In this document: in pieces, positions 25,280 through 33,478 of the stretch
Layout: each line of letters begins with the position of its first letter
How positions within the stretch are numbered: the first letter of the stretch is position 1
DNA from: an uncultured Pseudomonadota bacterium
Lineage (GTDB): Bacteria; Pseudomonadota; Gammaproteobacteria; Steroidobacterales; Steroidobacteraceae
Direction: 5' to 3'
NCBI GenBank assembly: GCA_903908265.1
Contig: CAIVRI010000077.1
Location: forward strand, 1-41,316
DNA: 41,316 bases
Program-made: the position numbers and the translations under genes
The notes under the pieces: model-generated
Database searches by the model: none
What the model saw: the letters and a program-made list of their open reading frames with translations, nothing else
What the model was told of the DNA's origin: nothing

Positions 25280-26398
25280 TTAGAACTTAAACAAGGCCTG
25301 CACAGCCACCGAATTTTGGCTGGACGCCACCGTAACGGCCTGCAGATTTGTCACGAACGACGGCACATCCGAGGAGTCCGCACGACCTTCCAGGCGAAAT
25401 TCCAAGGACTTCACCGGCAAATACGCGATCGTGGCAGTGACTTCCTTCCACTTCTGCGCCACACCCGTGCGGTAACCGTCGCTGTCGCTCAGGTACTCGG
25501 CGCGCAGCGACGCCTTCCACTGATCGCTGATCGTGTAGTTCGCGTAGGCCGCAAGCCCACTCCACTGCGCTTGCACTGGGGCGGCAATGCCATCGGTGAC
25601 GCCGGCCTGCTTGGCCCAATCATAATTTACAACGACCGTGAGGGCATCGGTAATGGCCCAAGTAGCAACCAAATCGACCAAGGCGCGACTGCCCTGCGGA
25701 CCGGTATCCACCAACCCAGCAATGCGCTGTTTACCAAAGTAGCCCGTGGCCGCCAGCGTGACGGTCTTCAACGGCGCATAGGTACCGCCGACTTCAACGG
25801 TCTTGCCGGAATTTGCCGTTTTCAGCGCATCCCAGCCGTTGTTGACGCCGAACACCAAGTTCACGGTGTCAGATGCCGCATAGGTGGCACGCAGGCCCGT
25901 GTGCGTGTATGGAATCGCATAACCGAACAAAATAGAGCGCGAGAAGTTCGGATTTGTCGGTGAATTAGTGACTTCGGCACCAGCTAACGTGACGAACTTA
26001 CCGGCCATTACCGTAAGCGCATCTGTCGCGTATTGGACGAAGGCTTGGCTGACATCGAATTTGTCATGGCCGCCCGTAATCGCCCCGTAGGAAGCAATTA
26101 GGTTGGCATCGTTACCGGCCGTGAGGTTCACGACAGCGCCTAGACCTTCCTTCGGCTGGTACGCGATTGTCACCGCCGCTTGCTGTAGTGAAAATCCGTC
26201 GGCTTTGACGTCAAACACACGATCCGCCGCGCCGCTCGTAAATACCCCAGCACCGGAAAGGTGTGCATAGGACGCATCGATGTAACCCGTGACTACCATG
26301 ATGGAGGTTGGCGCATTCGCAGGTGCATCGGCCAGCGCCATTGCGCTCGCCAGTAGAGCCATGGCGCCAAGGTTCACCGTCTTGAAGATCGCGTTCAT
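25280..26398 (-). CDS. Outer-membrane beta-barrel (porin-like) protein
   Basis: The protein is 372 aa from ATG 26398, seven bases after AGGAG; a TTG one codon upstream is rejected. A signal peptide (MNAIFKTVNLGAMALLASAM, cleavage after MALA) is followed by alternating beta strands and turns. Examples are VVTGYIDASYAHLSG, EGLGAVVNLTAGNDAN, DKFDVSQAFVQYAT, LTVMAGKFVTLAGAEV and IPYTHTGLRATYAAS. The last residues are VAVQALFKF, with the terminal Phe expected for BAM-assembled barrels. It resembles the putative beta-barrel porin-2 (BBP2) group. The role is probably passive uptake of a small solute. Its place next to puuR and the polyamine genes hints at polyamine or amino-acid entry, but the sequence gives no substrate. 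Confidence 0.85.
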   Translation of the reverse strand: MNAIFKTVNLGAMALLASAMALADAPANAPTSIMVVTGYIDASYAHLSGAGVFTSGAADRVFDVKADGFSLQQAAVTIAYQPKEGLGAVVNLTAGNDANLIASYGAITGGHDKFDVSQAFVQYATDALTVMAGKFVTLAGAEVTNSPTNPNFSRSILFGYAIPYTHTGLRATYAASDTVNLVFGVNNGWDALKTANSGKTVEVGGTYAPLKTVTLAATGYFGKQRIAGLVDTGPQGSRALVDLVATWAITDALTVVVNYDWAKQAGVTDGIAAPVQAQWSGLAAYANYTISDQWKASLRAEYLSDSDGYRTGVAQKWKEVTATIAYLPVKSLEFRLEGRADSSDVPSFVTNLQAVTVASSQNSVAVQALFKF

Positions 26399-26486
26399 CA
26401 AAAATCTCCTGAGATTGCATCGGGGTGAGCAAAGACCCTCCTCCCTATGCAGGGATCGTGCCGACAGTCTGGCGGACTTCCAAAAA

Positions 26487-26510
26487 TATTAACTCATTGA
26501 ATCTATTAAC
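26487..26510. promoter_or_regulatory. AT-rich direct repeat TATTAAC x2, 17-bp period, in a divergent promoter region
   Basis: TATTAAC occurs at 26487-26493 and 26504-26510 inside the 267-bp gap between the barrel gene (minus) and the small conserved gene (plus). On the minus strand GTTAATA and TAATAT-like hexamers could form a promoter for the barrel about 90-110 bases upstream of its ATG. No consensus -35 is visible. The remaining gap sequence shows nothing I recognise. Confidence 0.3.
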
Positions 26511-26665
26511 CCCGCATAGCGGCGCCTGCGCCGGAATAGCGCACTAGAACCGAGCTCGCGCACTTGATGAGGGCGCTCTATGCGCACAATCCCTCAGTGC
26601 AAGACCGCCGATTGGGACTAGGATTCAGGCGATGGTTGCAGGTGGACACCCCTGCGGAGAATGTC

Positions 26666-27025
26666 ATGACTACTCGCCTGATTCCGGAGGTAGGTTGCTG
26701 GTATCGCAACCGCCTCGATGGCCATTTGTTCCAAGTGGTGGCCCTAGACGATCATGTCGGTACAGTGGAGCTACAGGACGCTGACGGCGATCTCGATGAA
26801 ATCGAGCTGGAGTCCTGGTTTGAACTGCGCCTCGATGTGGCCGCTGCACCCGAAGACCCGATTGGTCCGGCCGATCGACTAGAACCCGAAGAACGGGAAT
26901 ACGCACTCTCAGGCGAAGGATGGGAGCCGGCGCTGCCCCGCGAAATTGCTGCGTTAGCCGATGGGATCGACGATACGGACGACGTGGACGAGCTGCTCGG
27001 CGAGCTCGAGCAACCGTTGCACTAG
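26666..27025 (+). CDS. Small conserved gammaproteobacterial protein (DUF6763-like)
   Basis: The protein is 119 aa from ATG 26666, chosen for GGAGA seven bases upstream and because the conserved part begins here; the frame is open 34 codons further up. Residues 4-55 (PEVGCWYRNRLDGHLFQVVA, TVELQDADGDLDEIELESWF) match what I recall as the DUF6763 family, a short all-beta module of unknown function. The label was not verified. The C-terminal half is very acidic (DGIDDTDDVDELLGELE). There is no signal peptide, so it is cytoplasmic. It ends seven bases before the stop of the convergent stress-protein gene. Confidence 0.75.
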   Translation: MTTRLIPEVGCWYRNRLDGHLFQVVALDDHVGTVELQDADGDLDEIELESWFELRLDVAAAPEDPIGPADRLEPEEREYALSGEGWEPALPREIAALADGIDDTDDVDELLGELEQPLH

Positions 27026-27032
27026 GCGCACT

Positions 27033-28010
27033 TCAGAAAGCCGGAACCACCAAGGGGCGCACATAGGTCCGCTTCGGCACATCGGTCCGGAAATTAGCCG
27101 GCTTCACCACCAGGACATCACAGGTCAATTCGTCGATCACGCGTTCCGCCGTATTTCCCACAAATAGCCGCTTCATTGCGCTGCGAGAGACGGAGCCCAG
27201 AACCACTACACCGGCACCAATTTCTGCGGCCAGTAGCGGTAACCCTTCCACCGGTACGCCCGCAAGCACGTGCCGCCTCGCGCGAGGTAACCCCAAGGGG
27301 TCAACCAGCGCATCGAACGCGTTCGTGACTTCGTCGAGATATTGCTCCATCACCTCACGCGACATCGGCACCGGCTCTAAGACAAAACCGGTCATCAGTT
27401 GCGGTCCGATTGGATGGAAGTGGGCCGCATGTACAGGCGCTCCAAACCACTTAGCGAAGTCCTGCCCCGACTGCAACAAACGCGCATCCAGGGCCTCCGG
27501 CTTGGCATGGGCATGCATCGGATCCACCGATACCAACACGGGCGCGCCGTCATACGGCTCACGTCCTTTCACTAGCAATACAGCGCACGGGCAGGAACGG
27601 ATGAGTTGCCAGTCGGTATTGGTCAAGACCAGTCGCGCGACTACGCTATGACGATGACTGCCCACAAGTAAGAGCCCAATTTTTTCACGCAGCACTTCGC
27701 GAATGATGCTCTCGTGTGGTGGGTAGTCCCACCGGACGCGAATGTGCGTCTCGATACCGGCCGCGCGCAGCGGTTGTGCGAGCAACTCCAGTTTGGCCTT
27801 GCACCCTTCCACCAGCGCGGCGATCGCCTGTTGCAGTTCCGATTCGGAGTAGTACTGCTGACTGCTTAGAAAGGGACTGTACAAACTGTGAAAAATCGTG
27901 ACGCGCGCGCCCGAGCGACCGGCAATCTCAAGTGCGCGATCTAATAAAGGGCCGTGATAGTCGGTCGGGTTGGCAACCGCCAGTAAGATATGTCCGGCAC
28001 CGGTACTCAT
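27033..28010 (-). CDS. Tandem-domain universal stress protein (UspE-like)
   Basis: The protein is 325 aa with two UspA folds: residues 5-150 (HILLAVANPTDYHGPLLDRA, GLLLVGSHRHSVVARLVLTN, CAVLLVKG) and residues 155-310 (VLVSVDPMHAH, VVVLGSVSRSAMKRLFVGNT, CDVLVVKP). The second domain keeps the G-x2-x-x9-G-N/S phosphate-loop spacing, and the first has TNT in place of the final Gly-Ser. The protein may therefore bind nucleotide in one domain only. ATG 28010 follows GGGAGAATTGCC. Family members aid survival under starvation or membrane stress in the cytoplasm; targets are unknown. It is monocistronic by spacing. Confidence 0.92.
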   Translation of the reverse strand: MSTGAGHILLAVANPTDYHGPLLDRALEIAGRSGARVTIFHSLYSPFLSSQQYYSESELQQAIAALVEGCKAKLELLAQPLRAAGIETHIRVRWDYPPHESIIREVLREKIGLLLVGSHRHSVVARLVLTNTDWQLIRSCPCAVLLVKGREPYDGAPVLVSVDPMHAHAKPEALDARLLQSGQDFAKWFGAPVHAAHFHPIGPQLMTGFVLEPVPMSREVMEQYLDEVTNAFDALVDPLGLPRARRHVLAGVPVEGLPLLAAEIGAGVVVLGSVSRSAMKRLFVGNTAERVIDELTCDVLVVKPANFRTDVPKRTYVRPLVVPAF

Positions 28011-28093
28011 GGCAATTCTCCCGAAGAGTGACCTCAGGGTACGCGGACCGCCGCGCTGCGGATTTAAGTGCTTTCCGCTAAGCTTTTCGGGGT

Positions 28094-29035
28094 CTACTTA
28101 AGCCACGGCAACTGACTGAGATCGACATTCCCGCCGGTCAGAATCATGGCCGTGCGTGCCGCGGACACCCTCCCTTCCAGCACGGCAGCCAGCGGCACCG
28201 CGCCCGAGGGCTCGACCACCAGTTTCAAACGATCGAACAGCAAGCGCATGGCTGCCACGATCGCGTCCTCACTAACCGTGACGATATCGTCTACATAGGC
28301 TTGCGCCAGCCGAAACGTACGCGCGGACAGCGCGCCGCGTAACCCATCTGCTAGGGTGGCCGGCGCCAACTGCGGCTGTAGGATGCCGCTCGACCAGGAC
28401 CGTGCGGCATCGTCGGCGCCGACCGGTTCTACGCCAATGACCCGGACACCGGGCCAACGGGCCCGAGCTGCGAGCGCCGTTCCAGCCAACAACCCGCCCC
28501 CGCCCACCGGGGCCAGCACGACATCCGGCGAATCCATCGACTCGGTTAGCTCCAGCAACGCAGTCCCCTGTCCGGCAATGACCGCGGGGTCATCGTACGG
28601 GTGAACCAAGACACCGCCCGTGCGCGCGCACAACGCAGCCGCTGTGGCCTCACGGGAAACCAAAGTCGGCTCACATTCGGTCACGATTCCTCCCCACTCC
28701 TCGACGGCAGCTCGTTTCACGGCGGGGGCACCACGGGGCATCACAATATAGGCGGGGATCCCGCGCAAACGGGCAGCCCGTGACAGGGCTGCCGCGTGAT
28801 TGCCGGACGAATGGGTCACTACGCCGCGCTCAGCTGCGACATCGGACAGGGCAAAAACGGCATTGCACGCACCCCGCGCCTTGAAAGCACCCACCGCCTG
28901 CAGGTTCTCGCACTTAAAGTAGAGGCCGGCCCATGGCCCCTCCCCCGCCAAAACCGGCGTTCGACGCACGTAGGGCGCAATGCGGTCCGCGGCACGCAAA
29001 ATATCGTCAAAACAAGGATCTATAGGCTGCGGCAC
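28094..29035 (-). CDS. Threonine dehydratase/serine racemase-like PLP enzyme (fold type II)
   Basis: The start at GTG 29035 is preferred because AGGAG lies ten bases upstream; GTG 29059 is the alternative. The protein is 313 aa. The PLP-lysine motif is LYFKCENLQAVGAFKARGA. SSGNHAAALSRAARL binds the carboxylate, PVGGGGLLAGTALAAR cradles the phosphate, and MILTGGNVDL contacts the pyridine ring. There is no C-terminal ACT regulatory domain, so it is not a feedback-controlled biosynthetic IlvA. Likely reactions are deamination of threonine, serine or a hydroxy-amino acid, or serine racemisation. It is divergent from the gabP-like permease, with 120 bases between their starts, which hints at a shared catabolic role. 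Confidence 0.88.
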   Translation of the reverse strand: MPQPIDPCFDDILRAADRIAPYVRRTPVLAGEGPWAGLYFKCENLQAVGAFKARGACNAVFALSDVAAERGVVTHSSGNHAAALSRAARLRGIPAYIVMPRGAPAVKRAAVEEWGGIVTECEPTLVSREATAAALCARTGGVLVHPYDDPAVIAGQGTALLELTESMDSPDVVLAPVGGGGLLAGTALAARARWPGVRVIGVEPVGADDAARSWSSGILQPQLAPATLADGLRGALSARTFRLAQAYVDDIVTVSEDAIVAAMRLLFDRLKLVVEPSGAVPLAAVLEGRVSAARTAMILTGGNVDLSQLPWLK

Positions 29036-29155
29036 GGTCTTCAGTCTCCTGCGGGCCACCCGACCCAGTACTCTCCGATTCTAGAACGACTGCCCGACCG
29101 GCGCTGCATTGTGTAACCTCGGAGCGCGCCCTAACGCGCGTGGAGCACGCCAACC

Positions 29156-30532
29156 ATGACCCATCCTGATACCGACGAGTCCAGTCCGCCGAATACCTTG
29201 AGCAAATCGCTCAAGTCACGCCATGTCACCATGATCACCATTGGCGGAATCATAGGCGCCGGACTTTTCGTGGGCAGCAGCGTCGCAATCGCTGCGGCCG
29301 GCCCCGCCATCTTGATCAGCTACGCACTCACTGGACTCTTGGTCCTGCTGATCATGCGAATGCTCGGCGAAATGGCGGTCGAGTTTCCCAATATCCGCTC
29401 CTTCACTGAATTCTCACGCGCCGGCCTCGGTCATTGGGCTGGCTTCTCCGTGGGCTGGCTGTATTGGTACTTCTGGGTCGTCGTGATTCCGGTAGAAGCC
29501 ATCGCGGGCGCCAACATATTGCAGGAATACCTGCCGCTGCCCCCACTCTGGATCGGTCTAGGACTCATGGGGCTGATGACGTGCGTCAATCTCATGTCAG
29601 CGCGCGCCTACGGCGAATTCGAGTTCTGGTTCGCCTCGATCAAAGTTGCAGCAATCATTTCGTTCATCCTGCTGGGTCTTTCGCATGCTTTCGGCTTCCA
29701 CTCAGCGGCAGGGATGACTTTTTCGAACCTGTATAGCCATGGCGGCTTCGCGCCCAAGGGTGCGTTTGCTGTACTTGCCGCCGTAACCACCGTCATCTTC
29801 TCCATGATGGGCGCCGAAGTCGTCACCATCGCGGCGGCGGAATCGGAAGAGCCGGCACGCGCTGTAGCGCGCATGACCTCAACGATCATCAGTCGCATCT
29901 TGATCTTCTACGTCGGTTCGATTTTTGTCATCTGCAGCATACTGCCCTGGACTGAGGTCAAATCCGGCGTCTCGCCCTTTGCCGCAGCGCTCGACACACT
30001 GCACATCCCCTATGCAGGGACCATCATGAAGGGGATTATTCTGACGGCCGTCTTGTCGTGCCTGAACTCCGCCTTCTATGTCGCCTCACGAGTGCTGTTC
30101 GTGTTGGCAGAAAAGGGCGATGCGCCGCGAGGACTGGTCAAAACCAATGCCCGACAGGTGCCGGCGCGCTCCGTATTGCTCGCCAGCGCCGCAGGCTTCA
30201 TTGGCGTCGTGGCGAACCTCGCGCTGCCTGGCGTATACGCCTTTCTGACCAATGCTTCGGGCGCGCTGATCGTCGTGATCTATCTGGCGACCGCCGTATC
30301 GCAGATAGTGACGCGGCGCCGGCGTGAAGCGGCCGGCGGCCCGCCACCCATTCTACCGATGTGGCTGTTCCCTTGGCTAAGCTATGTAGCCATCGCGGGC
30401 ATGGTATTGGTTTTGGTGGCCATGGCTATTACGCCGTCGCATCAGGAGGAGTTCTGGACTAGCGCTGTATCCATCATTGTGGCGCTGTTGCTGTTTGTCG
30501 TGTTTCGCCGCGGCAAGGCGGACTCCGCTTAA
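29156..30532 (+). CDS. gabP: GabP-like amino-acid/GABA permease (APC family)
   Basis: The protein is 458 aa with about twelve membrane helices. ATG 29156 follows GTGGAG with ten bases between. It tracks E. coli GabP closely: LKSRHVTMITIGGIIGAGLF, GSSVAIAAAGPAILISY, MRMLGEMAVEFP, GWLYWYFWVVVIPVEA, YGEFEFWFASIKV, MMGAEVVTIAAAESEEPARA, CLNSAFYVASRVLF and LWLYPWL-like MWLFPWLSYVAIAG. The GAEIVTIAAAESxxP phrase is shared with the GABA/proline/aromatic permease branch. It would import GABA or a related amino acid with protons at the inner membrane. This fits the nearby putrescine-to-GABA genes, but proline or another substrate is possible. Confidence 0.88.
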   Translation: MTHPDTDESSPPNTLSKSLKSRHVTMITIGGIIGAGLFVGSSVAIAAAGPAILISYALTGLLVLLIMRMLGEMAVEFPNIRSFTEFSRAGLGHWAGFSVGWLYWYFWVVVIPVEAIAGANILQEYLPLPPLWIGLGLMGLMTCVNLMSARAYGEFEFWFASIKVAAIISFILLGLSHAFGFHSAAGMTFSNLYSHGGFAPKGAFAVLAAVTTVIFSMMGAEVVTIAAAESEEPARAVARMTSTIISRILIFYVGSIFVICSILPWTEVKSGVSPFAAALDTLHIPYAGTIMKGIILTAVLSCLNSAFYVASRVLFVLAEKGDAPRGLVKTNARQVPARSVLLASAAGFIGVVANLALPGVYAFLTNASGALIVVIYLATAVSQIVTRRRREAAGGPPPILPMWLFPWLSYVAIAGMVLVLVAMAITPSHQEEFWTSAVSIIVALLLFVVFRRGKADSA

Positions 30533-30547
30533 GTTAGTCAGCGCATT

Positions 30548-30577
30548 GCGCGAGCGAGGGTCTGCCCCCGCTCGCGC
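30548..30577. terminator. Strong GC hairpin between convergent gabP and GNAT genes
   Basis: GCGCGAGCGAGGG and CCCCCGCTCGCGC pair over 13 positions with one A-C mismatch around a TCTG loop. It sits 16 bases after the gabP stop and 53 bases from the GNAT stop. No T tract follows on either strand. A bidirectional transcript end is inferred from position. Confidence 0.5.
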
Positions 30578-30630
30578 GGATTGCCACAGCGCCAACGAAC
30601 TCTCAGCGCCGGCGAAGGCAAGGGCGTGCC

Positions 30631-31182
30631 TTAGAGTGCGCGCAACAATGCGCGCCGGCGCCATTCGGCTGTTGTTTGCCCATAGACGTCGATGCGTTGC
30701 CCTATCGGGGCGGGTAAGTCCGCCTCGCGCAACCGCGCCGATCCGAGTCTGATCGCAACGGCAATGGAACGGTGATTCGACGGGTCGATGCAATGAATGA
30801 AGTCATTCCAACCGAGCGTCGCTACGGTCCAATCAATGGCCGTCACTGCCGCCTCGGTCGCGTAACCCCGGCCATGCACCTCGGACAAGAGCCCCCAGCC
30901 GACCTCGTTGCCCGGCCAACCATCCGGACGCCAGGGACCCACGCGCCCGATCCAACGGCCAGTGGCGCGTTCGATCACAGAGAACATGCCGAAACCGTAC
31001 AGGGACCAAGAGCCGGCCATTTGTACAAACGCGCGCCAAGCGATCGCCCGTGGCTGCACGCCGCCCAACGTGGCCATCGTGATTGGGTCCGCGGCCATAC
31101 GGGCCCAACCCTCGAAGTCGTCCCCAATCGGCGGCCGCAACAGTAACCGGGCGGTCTCTAGCCGCGGCGCCGTTACGGCCAT
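30631..31182 (-). CDS. GNAT acetyltransferase (RimJ/RimL-like)
   Basis: The protein is 183 aa from ATG 31182, which lies inside the last codons of the upstream GST gene (10-base overlap). The frame is open 114 codons further up, but that part is out-of-frame GST sequence. Features are LETARLLLRPPIGDDFEGWA at the N-terminus, GRWIGRVGPWRPDGWPGNEVGWGLL, and the acetyl-CoA loop HGRGYATEAAVTAIDW. IHCIDPSNHRSIAVAIRLG follows. This is the Acetyltransf_3 layout, whose members acetylate protein N-termini, small amines or antibiotics. The acceptor is unknown. Overlap with the GST points to coexpression. Confidence 0.9.
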   Translation of the reverse strand: MAVTAPRLETARLLLRPPIGDDFEGWARMAADPITMATLGGVQPRAIAWRAFVQMAGSWSLYGFGMFSVIERATGRWIGRVGPWRPDGWPGNEVGWGLLSEVHGRGYATEAAVTAIDWTVATLGWNDFIHCIDPSNHRSIAVAIRLGSARLREADLPAPIGQRIDVYGQTTAEWRRRALLRAL

Positions 31183-31808
31183 CCCGACAGATCCTCCGCC
31201 GCACTTAACTGCTGAAAACTTGCTCGCGCGGTCATGCGCTCGACCAGGGCAGCGATCGATGGCCATTGCAACGCCGGCTTGGGCAAATGCCGTGACCACC
31301 GCACCAGCATGGTGGCGTAGAAGTCTGCGGCGGTCGGGCCGAACGACCCACAGATATAGGGACCATGCGCGCGCAAGTGATCGTCCAAACGCTGAAAAGC
31401 GGCTTCTAACTGGGTGCGCGCGCGGGTCTGTGCCGCCGCGACCACACTCTCCCCTGCCGCCTCTGTTGGATAAAACCAGAATCGGAAGGCTGGCTGCACC
31501 GTATTGGCTAAATGCAGCATCCACTGCAGGTACACCTCGCGGCGGATATCGTCTACCGGTGGCGCAAATCCAGCCTCTGGGTGTCGTTCCGCCAGCAATA
31601 AGGCAAGGGCGGCCGCCTCGTAAACGGGGCGTCCATCGATCAGCAATAACGGCACCAGCCCGTTCGGATTGAGCCGCAAATAAGCAGGTTGCTTATGCTC
31701 ACCCGCCTCGCCATCCAGACGCACCAATTCGTACGACGCGCCGGTCTCAATCAACATCCAGTGCACCACCAAACTGGCGGCACCCGGCATATAAAATAGT
31801 CTGTACAT
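31173..31808 (-). CDS. Glutathione S-transferase
   Basis: The protein is 211 aa. The N-terminal thioredoxin-like domain holds LFYMPGAASLVVHWMLIETG, with the Ser that usually activates glutathione. The cis-Pro follows in NPNGLVPLLLIDGRPVYEAA, and the E-A-A glutathione gamma-glutamyl contact replaces the usual E-S. The helical C-terminal domain (residues 90-205) has the N-capping box region FGPTAADFYATMLVRW. The cytoplasmic detoxification or reductase role cannot be made specific. ATG 31808 is divergent from the desaturase gene. The downstream GNAT gene overlaps its end. Confidence 0.92.
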   Translation of the reverse strand: MYRLFYMPGAASLVVHWMLIETGASYELVRLDGEAGEHKQPAYLRLNPNGLVPLLLIDGRPVYEAAALALLLAERHPEAGFAPPVDDIRREVYLQWMLHLANTVQPAFRFWFYPTEAAGESVVAAAQTRARTQLEAAFQRLDDHLRAHGPYICGSFGPTAADFYATMLVRWSRHLPKPALQWPSIAALVERMTARASFQQLSAAEDLSGWP

Positions 31809-31880
31809 TCAGCCACTCCCGCGGTGCGAAAGCCTATCTCGAACCTGCACTCTGTCCCCCGAGCATCAGAGCGTTCATAA

Positions 31881-31903
31881 TGCCTAGGTTTATCTTGCCT
31901 AGG
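31881..31903. repeat. Direct repeat TGCCTAGG x2, 15-bp period, before the desaturase start
   Basis: TGCCTAGG occurs at 31881-31888 and 31896-31903. Each copy contains the palindrome CCTAGG. The pair lies just upstream of the preferred ATG (31916), and the second copy supplies the AGGA of the ribosome site. If translation instead began at ATG 31880, the pair would encode a repeated Pro-Arg five codons apart. It may be a regulatory site or a small tandem duplication. Confidence 0.35.
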
Positions 31904-31915
31904 AACGACTTTTCA

Positions 31916-32980
31916 ATGTCCGCCGCCGTAGATTTCGTGACCGAAAATACAACTGTTTCAAAGACTTATAGCATTCCGCGCCTACGCGAAGTTCTGTCAG
32001 CCTACTATCGCCGCTCGACCACGCTGGCCGTCCTACTACTGGCTAGCGACATCGCCCTGTTCGGTCTAGGGGAATGGTTAGTCGCCAGGCACAGCTTGGG
32101 TTGGCAGTTGCTGGGCGGTGTCCTCGCGACCCTCGGTATCGTTCGCCTGTTCATTATCGGCCATGACGCCTGCCACGGCAGCCTCACCGATCATGAGGGC
32201 CTGAACAAGGTGCTCGGCCGGATCGCTTTCCTGCCCTCGATGACGCCGTTCAGCCTCTGGCGCGTCGGCCACAACGTCATCCACCACGGCTTCAACAGCC
32301 TCAAAGGGCGCGATTTTGTGTGGGAACCGAAAGACCCGTCGGAGTGGTCCAAACTATCGTCGGCCGGTCGGTTCGTCGAGCGCATCTACCGCAGCGCAGC
32401 GGGTCCGTTGCCGTACTACCTGATCGAAATCTGGTGGCGCCGCTTGTATTACCCACGCGGCAAAAACTCGCCGGGCAAGCGTAAAGAATTCTTCTGGGAT
32501 TCAACCTTGGTCACCGTCTTTGCCGCCCTATGGATCGCGGGACTGGCGCTGTTCTCAACCGGTTCGTTCGGTGTCTCCTTCCTGCTCGGCTTTCTGATTC
32601 CGTTCCTTGTCTGGAACTGGACCGTCGGCTTCGTCGTGTATTTGCACCACACCCATCCGGACTTCGTCTGGTACGCGGATAAAACGTCCTGGATGAAAGA
32701 CCAAGGCATCCTCCATGGCACCGTGCGCTTCCGCATCCGCCCGTGGTGGAACTTCCTGCTGCACAACATCATGGAGCACGCAGCGCATCACTTAGATGCA
32801 AAAATACCGCTGTACCGGCTCAAGGCGGCACAGACCGCATTGGCGAAGTTGGTGCCGGATATTCCGGAAATCGAACTCTCGATGCGTACCTACTGGCGCG
32901 TAGTGCAGGAGTGCAAATTGTTCGATTTCAAGAGCAAGACTTGGGTGCGATTCCCGCGAAAAACCAGCGCTGAAGGCTAG
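31916..32980 (+). CDS. Membrane fatty-acid desaturase
   Basis: The protein is 354 aa from ATG 31916 (AGGA eleven bases upstream); ATG 31880 in frame lacks a ribosome site. The three di-iron histidine boxes of the FA_desaturase family are present: H83-D-A-C-H87 in IGHDACHGSL, HNVIHHG in VGHNVIHHGFNSLKG, and HAAHHLD near residue 285. Helices at 35-80 and 205-245 form two hairpins. The enzyme would insert a cis double bond into an acyl chain of membrane lipid with O2 and a ferredoxin or cytochrome partner. The regiochemistry (delta-9 or delta-12) cannot be fixed; HDACHGS is common among omega-6/delta-12-like bacterial enzymes. The lone gene is divergent from GST. Confidence 0.92.
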   Translation: MSAAVDFVTENTTVSKTYSIPRLREVLSAYYRRSTTLAVLLLASDIALFGLGEWLVARHSLGWQLLGGVLATLGIVRLFIIGHDACHGSLTDHEGLNKVLGRIAFLPSMTPFSLWRVGHNVIHHGFNSLKGRDFVWEPKDPSEWSKLSSAGRFVERIYRSAAGPLPYYLIEIWWRRLYYPRGKNSPGKRKEFFWDSTLVTVFAALWIAGLALFSTGSFGVSFLLGFLIPFLVWNWTVGFVVYLHHTHPDFVWYADKTSWMKDQGILHGTVRFRIRPWWNFLLHNIMEHAAHHLDAKIPLYRLKAAQTALAKLVPDIPEIELSMRTYWRVVQECKLFDFKSKTWVRFPRKTSAEG

Positions 32981-32993
32981 GTCTGACTGCGCG

Positions 32994-33025
32994 CGGTGAG
33001 TGGGATCATACAACACCACTCACCG
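32994..33025. terminator. 10-bp perfect hairpin between convergent desaturase and small gene
   Basis: CGGTGAGTGG and CCACTCACCG are exact complements around a 12-base AT-rich loop, starting 14 bases after the desaturase stop. TGTCC follows rather than a T run. It is probably an end structure for the desaturase messenger. Confidence 0.5.
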
Positions 33026-33100
33026 TGTCCTAAGACGGTATCGCTGTCGTGGCGGCAGTGCTGCGAAGAAACAAGAGCCGCGATTGCGCGCGCTGCTGAC

Positions 33101-33478
33101 TCACTCGTCCTGAAGCGCTAGCCTTTCTCGGCTAAATGCATCATCCGTTGCCGCGCAATCAGCCCGCGTATCACACGGAAAGTCTTTCTCGATCAGCACT
33201 TCAAGCGCAGCCCCTGCAAGTGCCACAGTGAACCCGTAAGACGCGACATTGGCCTGCACCCAGGCCTGAAAGGCCGCGGCCGGCAATCGCAGGTCCACCA
33301 CACCGGCACTACAACTCACCGCTGGTGTCGTCAGCGTCGCGTCCAAATGCAAGTCAAAACGCAGCTCTCCATCGGGAAACCGGGTCCGGGACTGCGCACT
33401 CCGGGTGGCCACGAGGGCCGCCAATTCCTGGCGGCCCAGACGACACCGAAACGAATCGTCCCGCAGTCGAATCTTCAC
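33101..33478 (-). CDS. Small conserved protein downstream of fdhD (DUF7009-like)
   Basis: The protein is 125 aa. GTG 33478 overlaps the fdhD stop by four bases (GTGA), so translation is coupled. The pattern is MKIRLRDDSFRCRLGRQELA at the start, a central all-beta region, and the end LEVLIEKDFPC followed by a short acidic tail. I recall this as the family named DUF7009, found near molybdoenzyme and FdhD genes, but the label is not verified. There is no signal peptide and the function is unknown. Coupling to fdhD suggests a part in formate-dehydrogenase or molybdenum-enzyme maturation. Confidence 0.75.
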   Translation of the reverse strand: MKIRLRDDSFRCRLGRQELAALVATRSAQSRTRFPDGELRFDLHLDATLTTPAVSCSAGVVDLRLPAAAFQAWVQANVASYGFTVALAGAALEVLIEKDFPCDTRADCAATDDAFSRERLALQDE

